A stretch of DNA of 64,000 nucleotides from Hexactinellida sp. DTS-2022 (Eukaryota > Porifera > Hexactinellida): assembly GCA_028753945.1 (NCBI GenBank), contig JAPNXP010000001.1, forward strand, positions 15,056,501-15,120,500. Reading direction: 5' to 3'. The position numbers were made by a program, and so were the translations under genes. This document shows, one piece after another, positions 1-10,871 of the stretch. The notes below the pieces were generated by a model that worked only from the letters and a program-made list of their open reading frames with translations, did not search any database and was not told the DNA's origin. Each line of letters begins with the position of its first letter. The stretch's first letter is position 1.

Positions 1-274
1 TGTTCTTGTTAAATAGTAAATTAATTACAACATACAATTAGAAACTTGGTTTCAACGGCGAAAATGTTTGAAAAAGTAGGAATACCATATACAATAATCA
101 TTACAAAATAATTACATATACTTCTAGCATGAATTTGAAATAAAAAGCAAAATGTACACGATAGCACAAATTCCAAAAAACATTGCTACAGATTTAGTTC
201 AAAATAAGTAAATTAACTCGATTAATTTTAGTCAAATTCTTACTGAATTTATCAGTTAAATTTTTTTTAAAAAG
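1..274. other. Intergenic, 3' side of first USP gene
   Basis: AT-rich sequence after the stop of the first minus-strand USP gene. It holds its 3' flank, including the motif read as tcaacggcga near 52-61, a phrase also seen in the interspersed repeats. I see no gene or other element. Confidence 0.5.
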
Positions 275-2035
275 TCAGATGCTTCTGTAAAATAGAATAT
301 AAGCTTCTTGAAGTTTGACTTGTTCCCAGCTGACAATATAAGCCCAATTATCATTAAAATATCTCCAATCGTCCTTATACTTGCAATAAGCAGTGTAATG
401 ACCTCCATTCATGCTACCTGAATGGCTTACTATCCCATAGAGAGAGTATATGTGATCATTTTCGTTGTCTTTCAGTATCCATGTGTCATTAAACTTCACA
501 GGTGTTGAAAGCTTTGTAGATTTTGGATAGAAGGAGAATCTCTTGAGGTGAATAACAAGAAATTTAGGGAATTTGGTTATAGCTAGTTGTTTAGTTGATG
601 TTGTTAGGTTCTTACAATTGTTGCAGTAGGGACGATCTTCTCCAGTTAGAGTATCCATTGTAGTAATTACAGTTAAACAGTCATTTAGGCTGATATCAAT
701 AGAATAAAGGTGATATGGACGTTGTTTCCTTTCAGGAATAGGCAGTGCTAGATCCAAAAATGGAATGTATGCAGTAGATGTGTGTCTACAGACAGAGCAG
801 CATACCTCACTCCGTAGCATTCCACTGAACAGCTGAGATATCCTGCTGTCCTCCCAGGTCAGGTACCTAGCACAGGCTTCTCCCAGAGTCTCGCTATCAG
901 CTGGAGACTTGCGTCCCTCCTCGCTAGCTCTGTTGATCTCCTCGTGCAACTCGTTCAGGAGAAATCTCATGAACTCATGGGCGTCATGTTGACTGGACTT
1001 TGGGAACTTTGAAGTAATTGAATCTATCTGTTTCTTAAGTATATACGGATCTACTGAAAATTCCGAAGTTGTATCCCACAGTACTAACATAACATGTTTA
1101 AATACAGATGAGAGATCTCCTTTTCTGTTATTAAGGTACTGTTTGTACTCATCTGATACATATAATTGTCTGAGAGGAAGCGTGTGACTGAGACACTGTA
1201 TGACACTATTCATATAACATGTGTTTCCAAGGTTCCTCAAACCACGAGTAGGAATACCTTCTGGTATAAGGCAGATATATTGTCGGGGATCGTCTTTAGA
1301 TTCATGGCTAGCTTTACTAGTTGTACATGTTTTTTTATCTGTGTATTTGCTTGGAGTAATTGGAGCAATAGGAGAAAGTTTTATTCTCAAAATAGTTTTT
1401 TTTTCTGAACTGGTGTCAGAAGATTGTACGGTTGTAGATGCCTTTATAGAACTACTAATTGGGGTTGTAAGATATATTTGATTACCCATAGATGTTGAAT
1501 AAATAGACGCATTCTCAGTATCTGTTTGGTTTCCACCATTTTTCAGTAAATTAGAATGTGTTGTTTGGGAAGTATCCATTCTACTTCCCTTCGTAGTTAG
1601 AGGGAGAGAGTGGGTTTCATTGCATTTTAAGAGGCGAATATCATTATTCGCAGTTAGTAATTGTTGAGTTTTAGCTTTTCTGGCCGCCTGATCTCGTGTT
1701 TTAGTTGTCTTATTATCAGCAAAAATTGCAAAAATTTCTTTTACATTGTAATCCGATACCACTAGAATAGAGTATGCCCTACTCAGTATTTCTCCTAAAT
1801 TTTTATCCCACCTCAACTCTACTCGTCTGGTCCTATCTCTAGATGTCTCGAGACTAGTCCTTGAATTAATCTCTCCCCTGTAGACATCCTCTATTTGCTG
1901 CAGCTCTGACAGCAGTGCTCTCTCTCTCTCTCGCAGCACCTGATGAGCTCTGGCTACTCTCTCCCGTAGCTCTACTCGCACCCTCTCTATTTGTGTCAGG
2001 AATGGATTCTCTGCTGGCACATTAGCACTAGTCAT
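275..2035 (-). CDS. Coiled-coil plus USP deubiquitinase (USP2/8/21-like), copy 1
   Basis: Ubiquitin-specific cysteine protease that should cleave ubiquitin from proteins. The 586-residue protein begins with a basic-acidic coiled coil (about 10-85) of the kind seen after B-boxes in TRIM proteins. A Ser/Thr/Lys/Asn-rich linker (about 105-250) follows, then a USP domain (about 263-586). Visible catalytic features are the Cys box NLGNTCYMN (Cys273), the QHDAHEF box, the His box GGHYTAYC (His546) and FND with Asn561 as likely third residue. Two CxxC pairs (CSVC, CNNC) form the usual zinc site. It is intronless and starts at the ATG ending at 2035. It is the first of three tandem same-strand paralogues. 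Relative to copy 3, part of the coiled coil is missing and a long linker is present. Substrate is unknown; activity looks intact. Confidence 0.93.
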   Translation of the reverse strand: MTSANVPAENPFLTQIERVRVELRERVARAHQVLRERERALLSELQQIEDVYRGEINSRTSLETSRDRTRRVELRWDKNLGEILSRAYSILVVSDYNVKEIFAIFADNKTTKTRDQAARKAKTQQLLTANNDIRLLKCNETHSLPLTTKGSRMDTSQTTHSNLLKNGGNQTDTENASIYSTSMGNQIYLTTPISSSIKASTTVQSSDTSSEKKTILRIKLSPIAPITPSKYTDKKTCTTSKASHESKDDPRQYICLIPEGIPTRGLRNLGNTCYMNSVIQCLSHTLPLRQLYVSDEYKQYLNNRKGDLSSVFKHVMLVLWDTTSEFSVDPYILKKQIDSITSKFPKSSQHDAHEFMRFLLNELHEEINRASEEGRKSPADSETLGEACARYLTWEDSRISQLFSGMLRSEVCCSVCRHTSTAYIPFLDLALPIPERKQRPYHLYSIDISLNDCLTVITTMDTLTGEDRPYCNNCKNLTTSTKQLAITKFPKFLVIHLKRFSFYPKSTKLSTPVKFNDTWILKDNENDHIYSLYGIVSHSGSMNGGHYTAYCKYKDDWRYFNDNWAYIVSWEQVKLQEAYILFYRSI

Positions 2036-2401
2036 CTTGTGTAACTTTCTATAATAATGTAAATCAGGGCGAAGTTCAATTGTGTTTCGACACTACTGCT
2101 ACACAAGCAAAAGAGAAGGAATATAATAACAATCCGGGGTTGGCCGCATCTAATTTAGAGATTTAACCTGTTCTTTCATTGATTAATACAGTAAAATAAG
2201 CTTAGATAATATCAGAAATTAAGACAAGTTCATCTTGAAAATTACTTCTAGTGAGCAAGATACCATCATAATGTTTGAAGACCTAATGGTGTACGTATAG
2301 TACATGCAGTGAATCCAGTGATTAGTGTTGATATATCTAGAATAGTTAGAGTAATTTATAGTGCATACAACAATCTACATAAAATACCTATCATCACAGC
2401 T
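2036..2401. other. Intergenic, USP copy 1 upstream region
   Basis: About 370 bases upstream of the first USP gene. No TATA-like box is evident near its start. No gene is seen. Confidence 0.4.
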
Positions 2402-2447
2402 ACCAATGTTGACCTTGGTCCCAGAGTGGACCAAGGTCAACATTGGT
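2402..2447. repeat. Perfect 20-bp-stem hairpin
   Basis: A 20-base arm (2402-2421) is followed by the 6-base loop cagagt and its exact reverse complement (2428-2447). Perfect palindromes of this length are usually young and transposon-related or arise by local inversion. I see no flanking duplication that would define an element. Confidence 0.85.
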
Positions 2448-2746
2448 TTGAAGTTTTGAAGCCCCTCCTGACCCATCAAGTGACCATTGGCCCATGGTTC
2501 ACTCTGATCAGGCCGCATGTGCCTTTAAAGCACAGGCTTCGGAACACTGATATAATGTATATCATAGACGTGAAAAGGATATTTGGCGAGGTCCTTATAT
2601 TTTAAAAATTAGCAGATTTATATATTCCGGATCTGGACCGCGATGCACGACCAGCAAACTGTAACATACAGGGTGTGGACATGTTGTGGAACACTGAATT
2701 TGTTTGCATATAATATATTGACCATGAGAGAGTCATTCATCTATGC

Positions 2747-2847
2747 CAGTGTTTCTCAACGTGGGCGATATCGCCCCTTAGAGGGCGATGGGAACTGGCG
2801 CGATTCGCTAAGGGGGGCGACCGACTAAAAAAGGTTGAGAAACGCTG
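2747..2847. mobile_element. hAT-type MITE with 8-bp target duplication
   Basis: A 101-bp element starts CAGTGTTTCTCAACG and ends GGTTGAGAAACGCTG, which are inverted copies. It is flanked on both sides by the 8-bp direct repeat ATCTATGC (2739-2746 and 2848-2855). The CAGxG start, terminal inverted repeats and 8-bp duplication are the hallmarks of hAT elements. It has no coding capacity. Confidence 0.92.
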
Positions 2848-2889
2848 ATCTATGCCATCTAAAAATATTGTTAAAATCATATGAAATCA

Positions 2890-3545
2890 CAATGGTTTTT
2901 GTTTGTTTGTTTGTTCAGAATTGATTAAGAACTGGTAGGAGCTACAGACTTGAAACTTGGTAGGGGATAGGGAATACTGTATCTAGAATTAAGTTTTAAT
3001 ATTTAAGAAAAATATTTACATGTTCCATCCGAAAAGATGACAAAACTTTAGCCAATTAAATTCGAAGGTTTTCCAGTATCGATTAGCAGCTAGCGTTCAA
3101 TTCGTATAAAAGGATTTTAGTGTCTCTATCAATTGTTAAGTGTGCGGTATAGAATGCCTATCTGAGACTTTAATTTTATTGGTCGAGAGGAAGTTCATTC
3201 ATCCAATCAGTTATTTATGTTCCGTCTGTCTACCCATACATTTCTAATATTCCATGTGCTATTTGATATCCAATTAGTAACAATCAATACAATAACTGTT
3301 TCCCATTTGGGTTCAAGGAGTTGTACAGTTCTTTATGTTCGTGAATTGACAATAATTGGAGCCGAATTTATACACATGGTCTGTTTAAGTTCGAATCAAT
3401 ATTCCGGCGCGTACTGGGTTAGTATTTTTAAAATAACGAGCCCTTCGGTCTAAGTCGCTTTGCGACTAATCGTTGCTACGCACCTCAAGTAAACGGCCGC
3501 TGTGCGGCCTTACTCCTCGGCCTTTCTGACATGGAAAATGGTAGA
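2890..3545. repeat. Interspersed repeat with (TTTG)n head and micro-hairpin tail
   Basis: Begins with a TTTG run and a conserved phrase (ggagctacagacttgaaa) that recurs near 37400 and, reversed, near 48220. It ends with a GC-rich block at 3438-3520 made of small hairpins of the forms gtcgctttgcgac and ggccgctgtgcggcc. The same tail occurs reversed near 4150-4210, 10180-10255 and 38055-38130, and directly near 22338-22420. The body at 3010-3440 is also related to 3765-4210. It is non-coding and probably a non-autonomous transposon. Confidence 0.7.
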
Positions 3546-4212
3546 AAGGGGCATTATATACATCCCTTTATAAGATTTCCATAGATTAATAGATTAACTT
3601 GTTTTTCATATTCAAAAATTAAAACTGCGAAATTCGGGTTCAGCATACTTGTTTACCAATTATAACATTTGGAAGTTAATTTATATCTCATATATAAATA
3701 CGGTTTCTATTCCCCCATCACTTTAATACAATCCGGACAAAAACGATCTTTTGGATTTTGAAGAGAAATATTCACATTTAAAGGTGACAAAATATGTTAG
3801 CCAATTAAATTCGAGGGTTTGTTAGTATGGATTAGCTATACTTCATTCAATTTGTATAAATAGACTGTGCATAATAGAAATATTTCTGAGGCTGCAATTT
3901 GATTGATGAAAATAAATTCATTTAACCAATCATTTGTACCTGTATTACATTGCATGTTTTCTTTTATTATTATTTGGAATCGAGCTATCGCTATCCTTAT
4001 CGTGCAACTGAAATTGATTGAGCTATTAATCACTAAAAAAACATTTCCCCAATTGTTTTAACCTGTTAAATTCCCAAACAAATTACATTGTATATCATTC
4101 TTATTAAGGGGAATTTATGAGGAATATCAAGGCGTAGTAAGGCCCCGTGTCAATTAAGGCGCGAAGCGCCGAACAGTCGCAAAGCGACCGAGACCGAAGG
4201 GCTCGTGCTATT
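3546..4212. repeat. Related interspersed repeat copies with micro-hairpin tail
   Basis: 3600-3760 matches the non-tail half of the family seen at 9190-10260 and 22340-22935, including the phrase cccccatcactttaatacaa. 3765-4210 repeats much of 3010-3440 and ends in the reversed hairpin tail (gaccgagaccgaagggctcg). The copies appear adjacent or nested. No coding sequence is seen. Confidence 0.6.
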
Positions 4213-4720
4213 AAAACACAAACATTTATGTATGTGTGTGTACATATATATTTGTTTGTATGTTCCGAGTTGATAGAAGAAACGGGACGGTTTCCAAATC
4301 TGATTTTTGGCACATAGGGGTAACCTTGGCACCCGACAAGAAGTTAAAGTTTCCACTCAAAATTTCGCACACTTCGCCAAGTTATGACGTTTTTGTCACA
4401 TTTTGAGAAGCATGAAAAGTTCTTAATCTCACATAATTCGCGCCCACCATGAGATAAAATTCTAAAAATTTAATAGAATATGCACATTATGATGCGGACA
4501 CGTTGGTCACACCAGATTGCCAATATGCTGACTCATTATCGCATGATGACATAATCATTAAATTTCACATTGTTAATCTCACTATTTTCGGCCGAACTTT
4601 TTGCTTTTTAAAAATTAATGTTAGAGGTATAAATCACACACCAACCGCGAAACGGGGGGTGTGTGTTGTTGTGTTCTGCCGGAAAGCGACCTAGCAAGCG
4701 AAGCGCGCTAGTTCTTAGTA
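4213..4720. repeat. Interspersed 480-bp repeat, copy 1
   Basis: This stretch closely matches 48590-49070 over its full length, including the 5' phrase tttgtttgtatgttccgagt and a tail of small hairpins built on gcgaagcg and ccgcgaa. The hairpin tail differs in sequence from that of the neighbouring family but has the same design. It is non-coding. Confidence 0.75.
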
Positions 4721-5111
4721 AAACTACAGAAATAAAATCTAAAAAAAATATAAACTAAACAAGACGATTCAACCAGTAAGATAAAAACAAAACAATCAAA
4801 ATATTATTAGAAATAAAAATAAAAATAATATACAAGTAAATAAGAGGATCAAGCTAATCAAAATTAAAGAGTTAATACGTTGGGAAATAAATGTTGGTCT
4901 GTACAAGGGACACGGGCAAACTAAAAACTAAAATACCAAGACAGTGAATTCGATACTGTCCACCACGTGGCAGTCGGCACAATAAAAGAACATGTACTAA
5001 CCCCTGTTACTAAATAACTAATTTGTATGTACATTAATTGAGTCAATGAAACAAATGAGTTCTAATCACTTGTGTCATTCCGAAATTCTCTACCATTAGT
5101 CAGACTATGTC
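4721..5111. other. Intergenic, AT-rich
   Basis: AT-rich stretch between the repeat cluster and the second USP gene. I see no gene or defined element. Confidence 0.4.
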
Positions 5112-6740
5112 CTATCCCTCTTCGTAGAACAGAATATACGCTTCTTGCTTTCTTACATGTTTCCAACTGACTACATTCATCATACTGTCATTAAAACACC
5201 TCCATACCCCGTTGTACTTACAATAAGCAATGTAGTGACCTCCGTACAAGGAGCCTGAGTGACATGCAATCCCGTAGAGAGAGTACGTGTGAGTCTTGTT
5301 AGAGCTATCCTTCAGTTTCCATGTGTCATCAAACCTCACAGGCGTAGAGAGCTTAGTGCGGGTGGGGTAGTAGGAGAATCTCTTGAGCTGAATAACAAGG
5401 AATCTCGGTAGGTTGCATATTATCAGCTGTTTGGTGGATGTCGTTAAGTCCCTACATGTGTTGCAGTAGGGACGCTCTTCCTCCATTAGAGTCTCTTGTG
5501 TAGTGATCATCTTCAAGCAGTCAGTTAGATGGACAGGTTGCTTATAAAAAGAACTGTTTGGGTCATTCCTGTCAGGAATAGGTAGAGATAAGTCCATGAA
5601 TGGAATGTATGCTGTGGACTGGCTATAGCAGAGAGAGCAGCATACGTCACTCCGTAGCATTCCGCTGAACAGCTGAGATATCCTGCTGTCCTCCCAGGTC
5701 AGGTACCTAGCACAGGCTTCTCCCAGAGTCTCGCTATCAGCTGGAGACTTGCGTCCCTCCTCACTAGCTCTGTTGATCTCCTCGTGCAACTCGTTCAGGA
5801 GAAATCTCATGAACTCATGGGCGTCATGTTGGTTGTAATCTGAGAATATAGGAGCTGCTATTCCCACTTGTCTCTTCAGATAATGAGGGGATACTGGGTC
5901 AGAGGATGTTGTATTCCACAATTCTAGCATAAGCAGTTTGAAAGCATAAGAGAGATCTTTTCTGTCGTTAAGGTGCTGTGTGTATTCTTCTGATACATAT
6001 AGTTGTCTGAGAGGAAGCGTGTGACTGAGACACTGTATGACACTATTCATGTAACATGTGTTTCCAAGGTTCCTCAAACCAAGAGTAGGAATACCTTCTG
6101 GTATAAGCCTGGTATATTGCATTGGATAGTTTTGGGACTTATGGCTACCTTTATTAGATGTGTCAGGACATATTTGTTCATTTGGACATTCGTTAGGATT
6201 AATTGGAGTACTAGGGTCAACGGGTTTGGTATCAGAAAAACTTACGGTTGTAGATGTAGACTCTATAGGGTTTCTTGGATTGTCCTTGGAGGTTGAATTA
6301 GTAGGCGAATTATTATAATCTCTTTCTTGTTCATTATTTTTGATTATGTAAGAATCTGTTTGAATTTTACAAAGAGGGAGAGAGTGGTTGTCATTGTATT
6401 TTGAGAGGGTGTCATTATTCGCAGTTAACAACGGTTTAGTTTGAGCTTTACTAGCAGCCTGGCATGGTGTTCTAGCGTGTTTTTTTTCGAAATATGCAGA
6501 AATTTCTTTTACTTTGCATTCCCATACTATTCGAATCGACTTTGCCGTACTCACTATTCCCACAAAGTTTCCACTCGAATCCAACTTTATACCTTCCCTA
6601 TAGGCATCCTCTATACGCTGAATCTCTGACAGCAGTGCTGTCTCTCTCTCTTGCAGCTCCTGATGAGCTCTGGCTACTATACCTTTTACACAATTTCGAA
6701 CATTTTCTATCTCTTTCGGGTATGAATTTACTAATGACAT
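5112..6740 (-). CDS. Coiled-coil plus USP deubiquitinase, copy 2
   Basis: A 542-residue paralogue of its two neighbours, predicted to hydrolyse ubiquitin conjugates. The short N-terminal coiled coil (about 8-50) is shorter than in copy 3. It is followed by a Ser/Asn/Pro-rich linker (about 85-215) and a USP domain with Cys229 in NLGNTCYMN, a QHDAHEF box, a zinc site (CSLC and CNTC), the His box GGHYIAYC and CFNDS supplying the Asn. It is intronless and starts at the ATG ending at 6740. DNA at about 5640-5832 is almost identical to the equivalent part of copies 1 and 3 although flanking parts have diverged, which suggests gene conversion. It looks functional; substrate unknown. Confidence 0.93.
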   Translation of the reverse strand: MSLVNSYPKEIENVRNCVKGIVARAHQELQERETALLSEIQRIEDAYREGIKLDSSGNFVGIVSTAKSIRIVWECKVKEISAYFEKKHARTPCQAASKAQTKPLLTANNDTLSKYNDNHSLPLCKIQTDSYIIKNNEQERDYNNSPTNSTSKDNPRNPIESTSTTVSFSDTKPVDPSTPINPNECPNEQICPDTSNKGSHKSQNYPMQYTRLIPEGIPTLGLRNLGNTCYMNSVIQCLSHTLPLRQLYVSEEYTQHLNDRKDLSYAFKLLMLELWNTTSSDPVSPHYLKRQVGIAAPIFSDYNQHDAHEFMRFLLNELHEEINRASEEGRKSPADSETLGEACARYLTWEDSRISQLFSGMLRSDVCCSLCYSQSTAYIPFMDLSLPIPDRNDPNSSFYKQPVHLTDCLKMITTQETLMEEERPYCNTCRDLTTSTKQLIICNLPRFLVIQLKRFSYYPTRTKLSTPVRFDDTWKLKDSSNKTHTYSLYGIACHSGSLYGGHYIAYCKYNGVWRCFNDSMMNVVSWKHVRKQEAYILFYEEG

Positions 6741-7689
6741 TGTCCTAAGATATAAACAAAATCTAATTTAAAATTTTCGTCCGATGGTAAAAATTAAATA
6801 AATTCAAATGTATACAATAAAAGAGGAAACAAGTCATGGCGTTTTTATCATATTAAGCTGCTCATTCAGATTCATATCAGAATTAGAACCCAAATGGAAA
6901 ATTAATAATTGCGTAGTTTTGTGAATGTATTTTAAGTTAATGAACTGATATTCCCTTAATTAACTAAGGCGTGTGACGACCTGAAACTAAATCAAGGTGC
7001 GGCAGAAATTTGCCTGACATTAAAGCTGGTGACGGACAGACAAAGGACCTAAACTGTCGTTATGTACTGGTGATCGCATGATCGCTATAGAGCCAGCATG
7101 TTTTCTTATGAAGGCGAGCAAGCTACTTCAATGGCAATGTATGTTCCGCACGCTCCAAATTAACCTGGAGACACTTTGTCATGTCGTGTCACTATTACGA
7201 TGTAATGATCCCGGCTGTTGGGGTACCTTGATGCTTCATAATCTACCACAGAAGAATGGTCCAAGTTCTCTTTCGTTCTATATTGCAAACGCTGCCAGCT
7301 CGCTACACATTGGAGAATCTCCACAAGAGGCAGTGAATAACAGTCACACCAGAGGCGGCGCGAGGGTGGGGCCTGTGCCCACCAGTGGCGGCTGGCTAGC
7401 GCGCCACTGCCTCACACTAAAGGTTACCGTGAGACCGAAGTAAATTATCGTGCTCCTCTAACCGTGCACTCTACCTCCATGAGTTTGCGGGACTTTTATT
7501 GGCACGCGCTCTCATGGATCTACGTATAGTTCTGGACGAAACTTAAATAAGCGTTCGCTAGGTGTTTCATCAAGTAAGTTTCTCAAGAGTCTATGACACT
7601 AGCAACAGCTCAAGTTGAGCTCGCGAAACATCTTTGGAGTCAAACATCCCGATGCTTTCTATTGCGATATCAGTTTCGACGCCACTCGG
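6741..7689. other. Intergenic with degenerate GC-richer segment
   Basis: 6741-7020 is ordinary AT-rich DNA upstream of USP copy 2. About 7020-7560 is richer in GC than its surroundings and has open but unrecognisable reading frames with a C/G-rich block near 7350-7420. It directly precedes the Mutator-like remnant and may be part of that transposon, but I cannot show it. Confidence 0.4.
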
Positions 7690-8880
7690 GACAGAATGAT
7701 CGGAAGGAAGAGTGCTCGGACAAGTGCAGAAGCGCCTCAGAAAACACCTGAAGGGAAAGTCCAACCAATTTAGTAAATTGTCAGTTGGCAAGATCGAAGG
7801 TGTGGGACAGATCTACAGATTAGTTTTAACTCAGAATCGTGGAAAAACTCCAAATGCTATTCAGAACGCCCTCTGGAACCTCCTCGAGCACCTCATCGAG
7901 AAGCAGGCGAATTTCCCCTATTCTATGGAGTCTTGGTTTATCATCAGAAGAATGCTGAAGGACAAATCGTTACACTTCCTCCCCTTCGGCAGCCCTACTT
8001 CACTGACTCGAATGTGGACGGGCGAAAGAGGTATTTGCTTCCTTTCCTTCGCTCTCAATGTGTGGAGCTCTAACAATGGGCCAAACTCAGAATGCCAACG
8101 AGTCACTACACTCTATAATTTGGCAGCATTCTACAAAGGCCAAGTATGTCGGTCAAAAGTACATTGAAGCTAGTACCGCACTCGAGGTTTCTAATTAATG
8201 ATGGCGAAATGGCTATTGCATCTGTCCTGGACGCTCTTTCCATTCTCCATCGTATTCCACACTTCTGCATCTCCAGGAGAGATCATGCTTGTAATCAAAG
8301 ACATACTTGCCAATCTATAGCAAGTCTTTGGCGGGACGGAGGAATGAATTTTGGCGGGACATGGCGGGACAAAGAACATTAGTACATAAATAAGTGAAGT
8401 AGTATTACTATTACTAGTTAATAATAATTTATATACTATATATTCTATAATTAGAGTTCAAAATAGTCCTAATAATTGTAATAATTTGATTATCAACCTT
8501 GCTCCAATGCATAAAACGAGACGTCCCGTCAAAAATCTTTGCCAAAAAGCGGGACGGTTGGCAAGTATGCAAAGAGAGAGAGGGCCTTGTTGGAATCACA
8601 GAAGAGACGGAGACGACAACTTACAGCTCGCGCCATATCAGCTGTGTCTTATCGTAAGCGATCTGCGAAGGATGGTTCATCTTACAAATCTGGGAAGTTC
8701 GGACCAGAAATTTTGAATCCTGAAGATGATAGCGGCGAAGAGTATGAACTTACTTGTGAGATATGTAAGAACCGTGTGTTCCTCTTGGACGTAGACACAA
8801 GAGTGACGAGAGTATTCATGTGGAAGTTGTTCTATTCTATTTCAGCTGTACCGACATATTTTTTAAAGTCCATTAAGAGA
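7690..8880 (+). pseudogene. Broken Mutator-like (MULE) transposase
   Basis: Pieces of a Mutator-like transposase are readable in shifting plus-strand frames. They include a GQVQKRLRKHLKGK-like segment near 7713-7755, the conserved GQTQNANESLHSIIW segment near 8080-8125 continuing to KAKYVGQK, then FNDGEMAIASVLDAL near 8197-8240. The basic C-terminal part (SQKRRRRQLTARA) lies near 8600-8640, beyond an inserted MITE. Frame changes and stops occur between segments, so it cannot encode active enzyme. The DNA is more GC-rich than its surroundings, which fits a transposon arriving from elsewhere. Family assignment rests on the characteristic QTQNANES-type motif. Confidence 0.8.
8302..8569. mobile_element. 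MITE (CATACTTGCCAACC family) nested in MULE remnant
   Basis: A 268-bp element with ends CATACTTGCCAAT and (reversed) CATACTTGCCAACCGTCCCGC, flanked by the 6-bp duplication CAAAGA (8296-8301 and 8570-8575). It interrupts the MULE transposase remnant. A second copy in opposite orientation lies at 32679-32969, also with a 6-bp duplication. Non-coding. Confidence 0.9.
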
Positions 8881-9210
8881 TAAAATTGTCCACTGATATA
8901 CCAACAGTCTAAACTCTAGACTCTAGACAAAATATCTATCGATATTAAGAACACGATTGTTCTTTGTGCTTGTGTTTGTCCAGAATTAATAGGAAACTCC
9001 ATAAGCTCTAGGGATCTGAAAATTTGCATGCAGGGGTAATTTCACACGCTGACAACGATCTGTAGGTTTTTGAATCGGAATTTTGGGATTATGACTTAAT
9101 AAGATAAGCATTTTCGGCACAACTCCTTCAATTCCGATCCGTTTGACTCTATATTACAGAGGACAGGTTAACACAATGTGAGACCCCTGTTTACACAATG
9201 TGGTGGGGGA
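8881..9210. other. Intergenic with truncated repeat head
   Basis: Contains a degenerate copy of the TTTG-type repeat head near 8965-9030 (tttgtccagaattaat). No gene is seen. Confidence 0.4.
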
Positions 9211-10260
9211 ATAGAAACCGCATTTATATACGAGATAGAAACTAACTTCCAAATATTATAATAGGCAAACAAGTATGCTAATAACGAATTTAGCATTTAT
9301 AAATTTCAAATATGAATATTTTTTGTTGTTGTTTACAAAAATAAGTATACAATCAATTAAAATTCAATATCAACCTAGAAGTTTGCTTTCAACGGTTATT
9401 ATAGGTAAATATGTATGCTGAAAACTAATTTCGTATTTATAAATTTCTAATATTAATATTTTTTATTGTTGTTTACAAAAATAAAGCAAACAAATTAACG
9501 AAAATTCAAATCAACCTAGAAGTTTGCTTTCAACGGTTTTCATAGGTAAACAAGTATGCTGAAAACGAATTTCGCATTTATAATATGAATATTTGTTGTT
9601 GTTGTTTACCAAAGATTGGTAAAAAATTAATGAAAATTCAAAATGAACCTAGAAGTTTGCTTTCAACGGGTACTATATATAAACAAGTATGCTGAACACG
9701 AATTTCGCATTATAAATTTTGTAAAATGAAGATTTGTTATTGTTGTTTACACAAATAGGTAAACAAATTAATGAAAATACAAAATGAACCTAGAAGTTTG
9801 CTTTCAACGGATACTATATGTAAACAAGTATGCTGAACACGAATTTAGCATTTATAAATTTCAAATATGAATATTTTTTGTTGTTGTTTACAAAAATAAA
9901 TATACAAATTAATTAAAATTCAATATCAACCTAGAAGTTAGCTTTCAACGGTTATTATAGGTAAACATGTATGCTGAAAACTAATTTCGCATTTATAAAT
10001 TTCTAATATTAATATTTTTTGTTGTTGTTTACAAAAATAAGCAAACAAATTAACGAAAATTCAAATCAATCTAGAAGCTAGCTTTCAAGTTATCATTGGT
10101 AGACAAGTTGAAACTAAGGAAAATGGTAGAAAGGGTTGTGTATAACATAACTACCATAAAACTACCATTTTCACTACTAAGGCCGCATAGCTGCTGGTAA
10201 CTTGAGCTGCGTAGCACCGATCCGTCGCAAAGCTACCGAGACCGAAGGGCTCGTACATAT
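9211..10260. repeat. Element with about six 140-bp tandem units and hairpin tail
   Basis: A unit ending with a phrase like caacctagaagtttgctttc recurs with boundaries near 9373, 9513, 9647, 9788, 9928 and 10070, a period of about 135-141 bp. Each unit holds a GTT-rich stretch and a tttgcatttataaatt-type stretch. The array ends in the GC-rich micro-hairpin tail (10180-10255). Copies at 22340-22935 (reversed) and 37690-38130 have different numbers of units. The layout resembles non-autonomous Helentrons, but the class is inferred. Confidence 0.78.
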
Positions 10261-10871
10261 TAAGTTTTAACTTTATATGTAGAAAGGTTAACAGTCGCTG
10301 TTCTTTCAAGAAAAATAGTTCCTCACAAGCCGAATCCTGGACATAGTCCCATATGCGTCTTCGAGGGGATCTCAATATTTGTAAAAAAAGTGGTGATAGG
10401 AATTTAATTATTCTTGAAGGTAAAAGCAAAATGCCCAGAGATAAATAATCTGCCGATTATAAGCAATGAAGTACATTTTCAACTTGCCAAATCCGTAACG
10501 CCGAAAAGCATATAAAATTACGAATGAGATGTTACTTTAATTATAGTAATACTAATATACTATTTAGAACATGTCATATATGATCTGTTATTGTCGTGCC
10601 TTCACAACAAACATATATTTAGCACAAATGTCATTAAGAACCTCCATAGTAATTTGCAAATACACAAATAGAAAAAAAAATATCAAAAATATTTAGTGAT
10701 AACACAAATAATATACTCAATACTAATAAGAAAAAGAAAAAACAAGGTATAGAAAACGAAATTTGTAGCAATTTCCTAACCAAATAAATAATAAAACGTA
10801 ATACCATTTTGATTATATTAATCATTGAGTCAATTCTATTACGTTATAGCAGTGCAAAGAGATAACCTAAA
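10261..10871. other. Intergenic, AT-rich
   Basis: AT-rich DNA between the repeat tail and USP copy 3. Only short, biased open frames are present; I see no supported gene. Confidence 0.45.

Noticed and set aside
2402-2447. Hairpin as an intrinsic transcription terminator
   Set aside because: Not relevant to a nuclear animal gene and no U-tract follows.
8146-8883. Two plus-strand frames of 78 and 114 codons as host genes
   Set aside because: They are pieces of the MULE transposase split by a MITE, with frame changes between them.
9211-10100. Possible CRISPR-like array
   Set aside because: Units are about 140 bp, diverged, without spacers, in a eukaryotic context.
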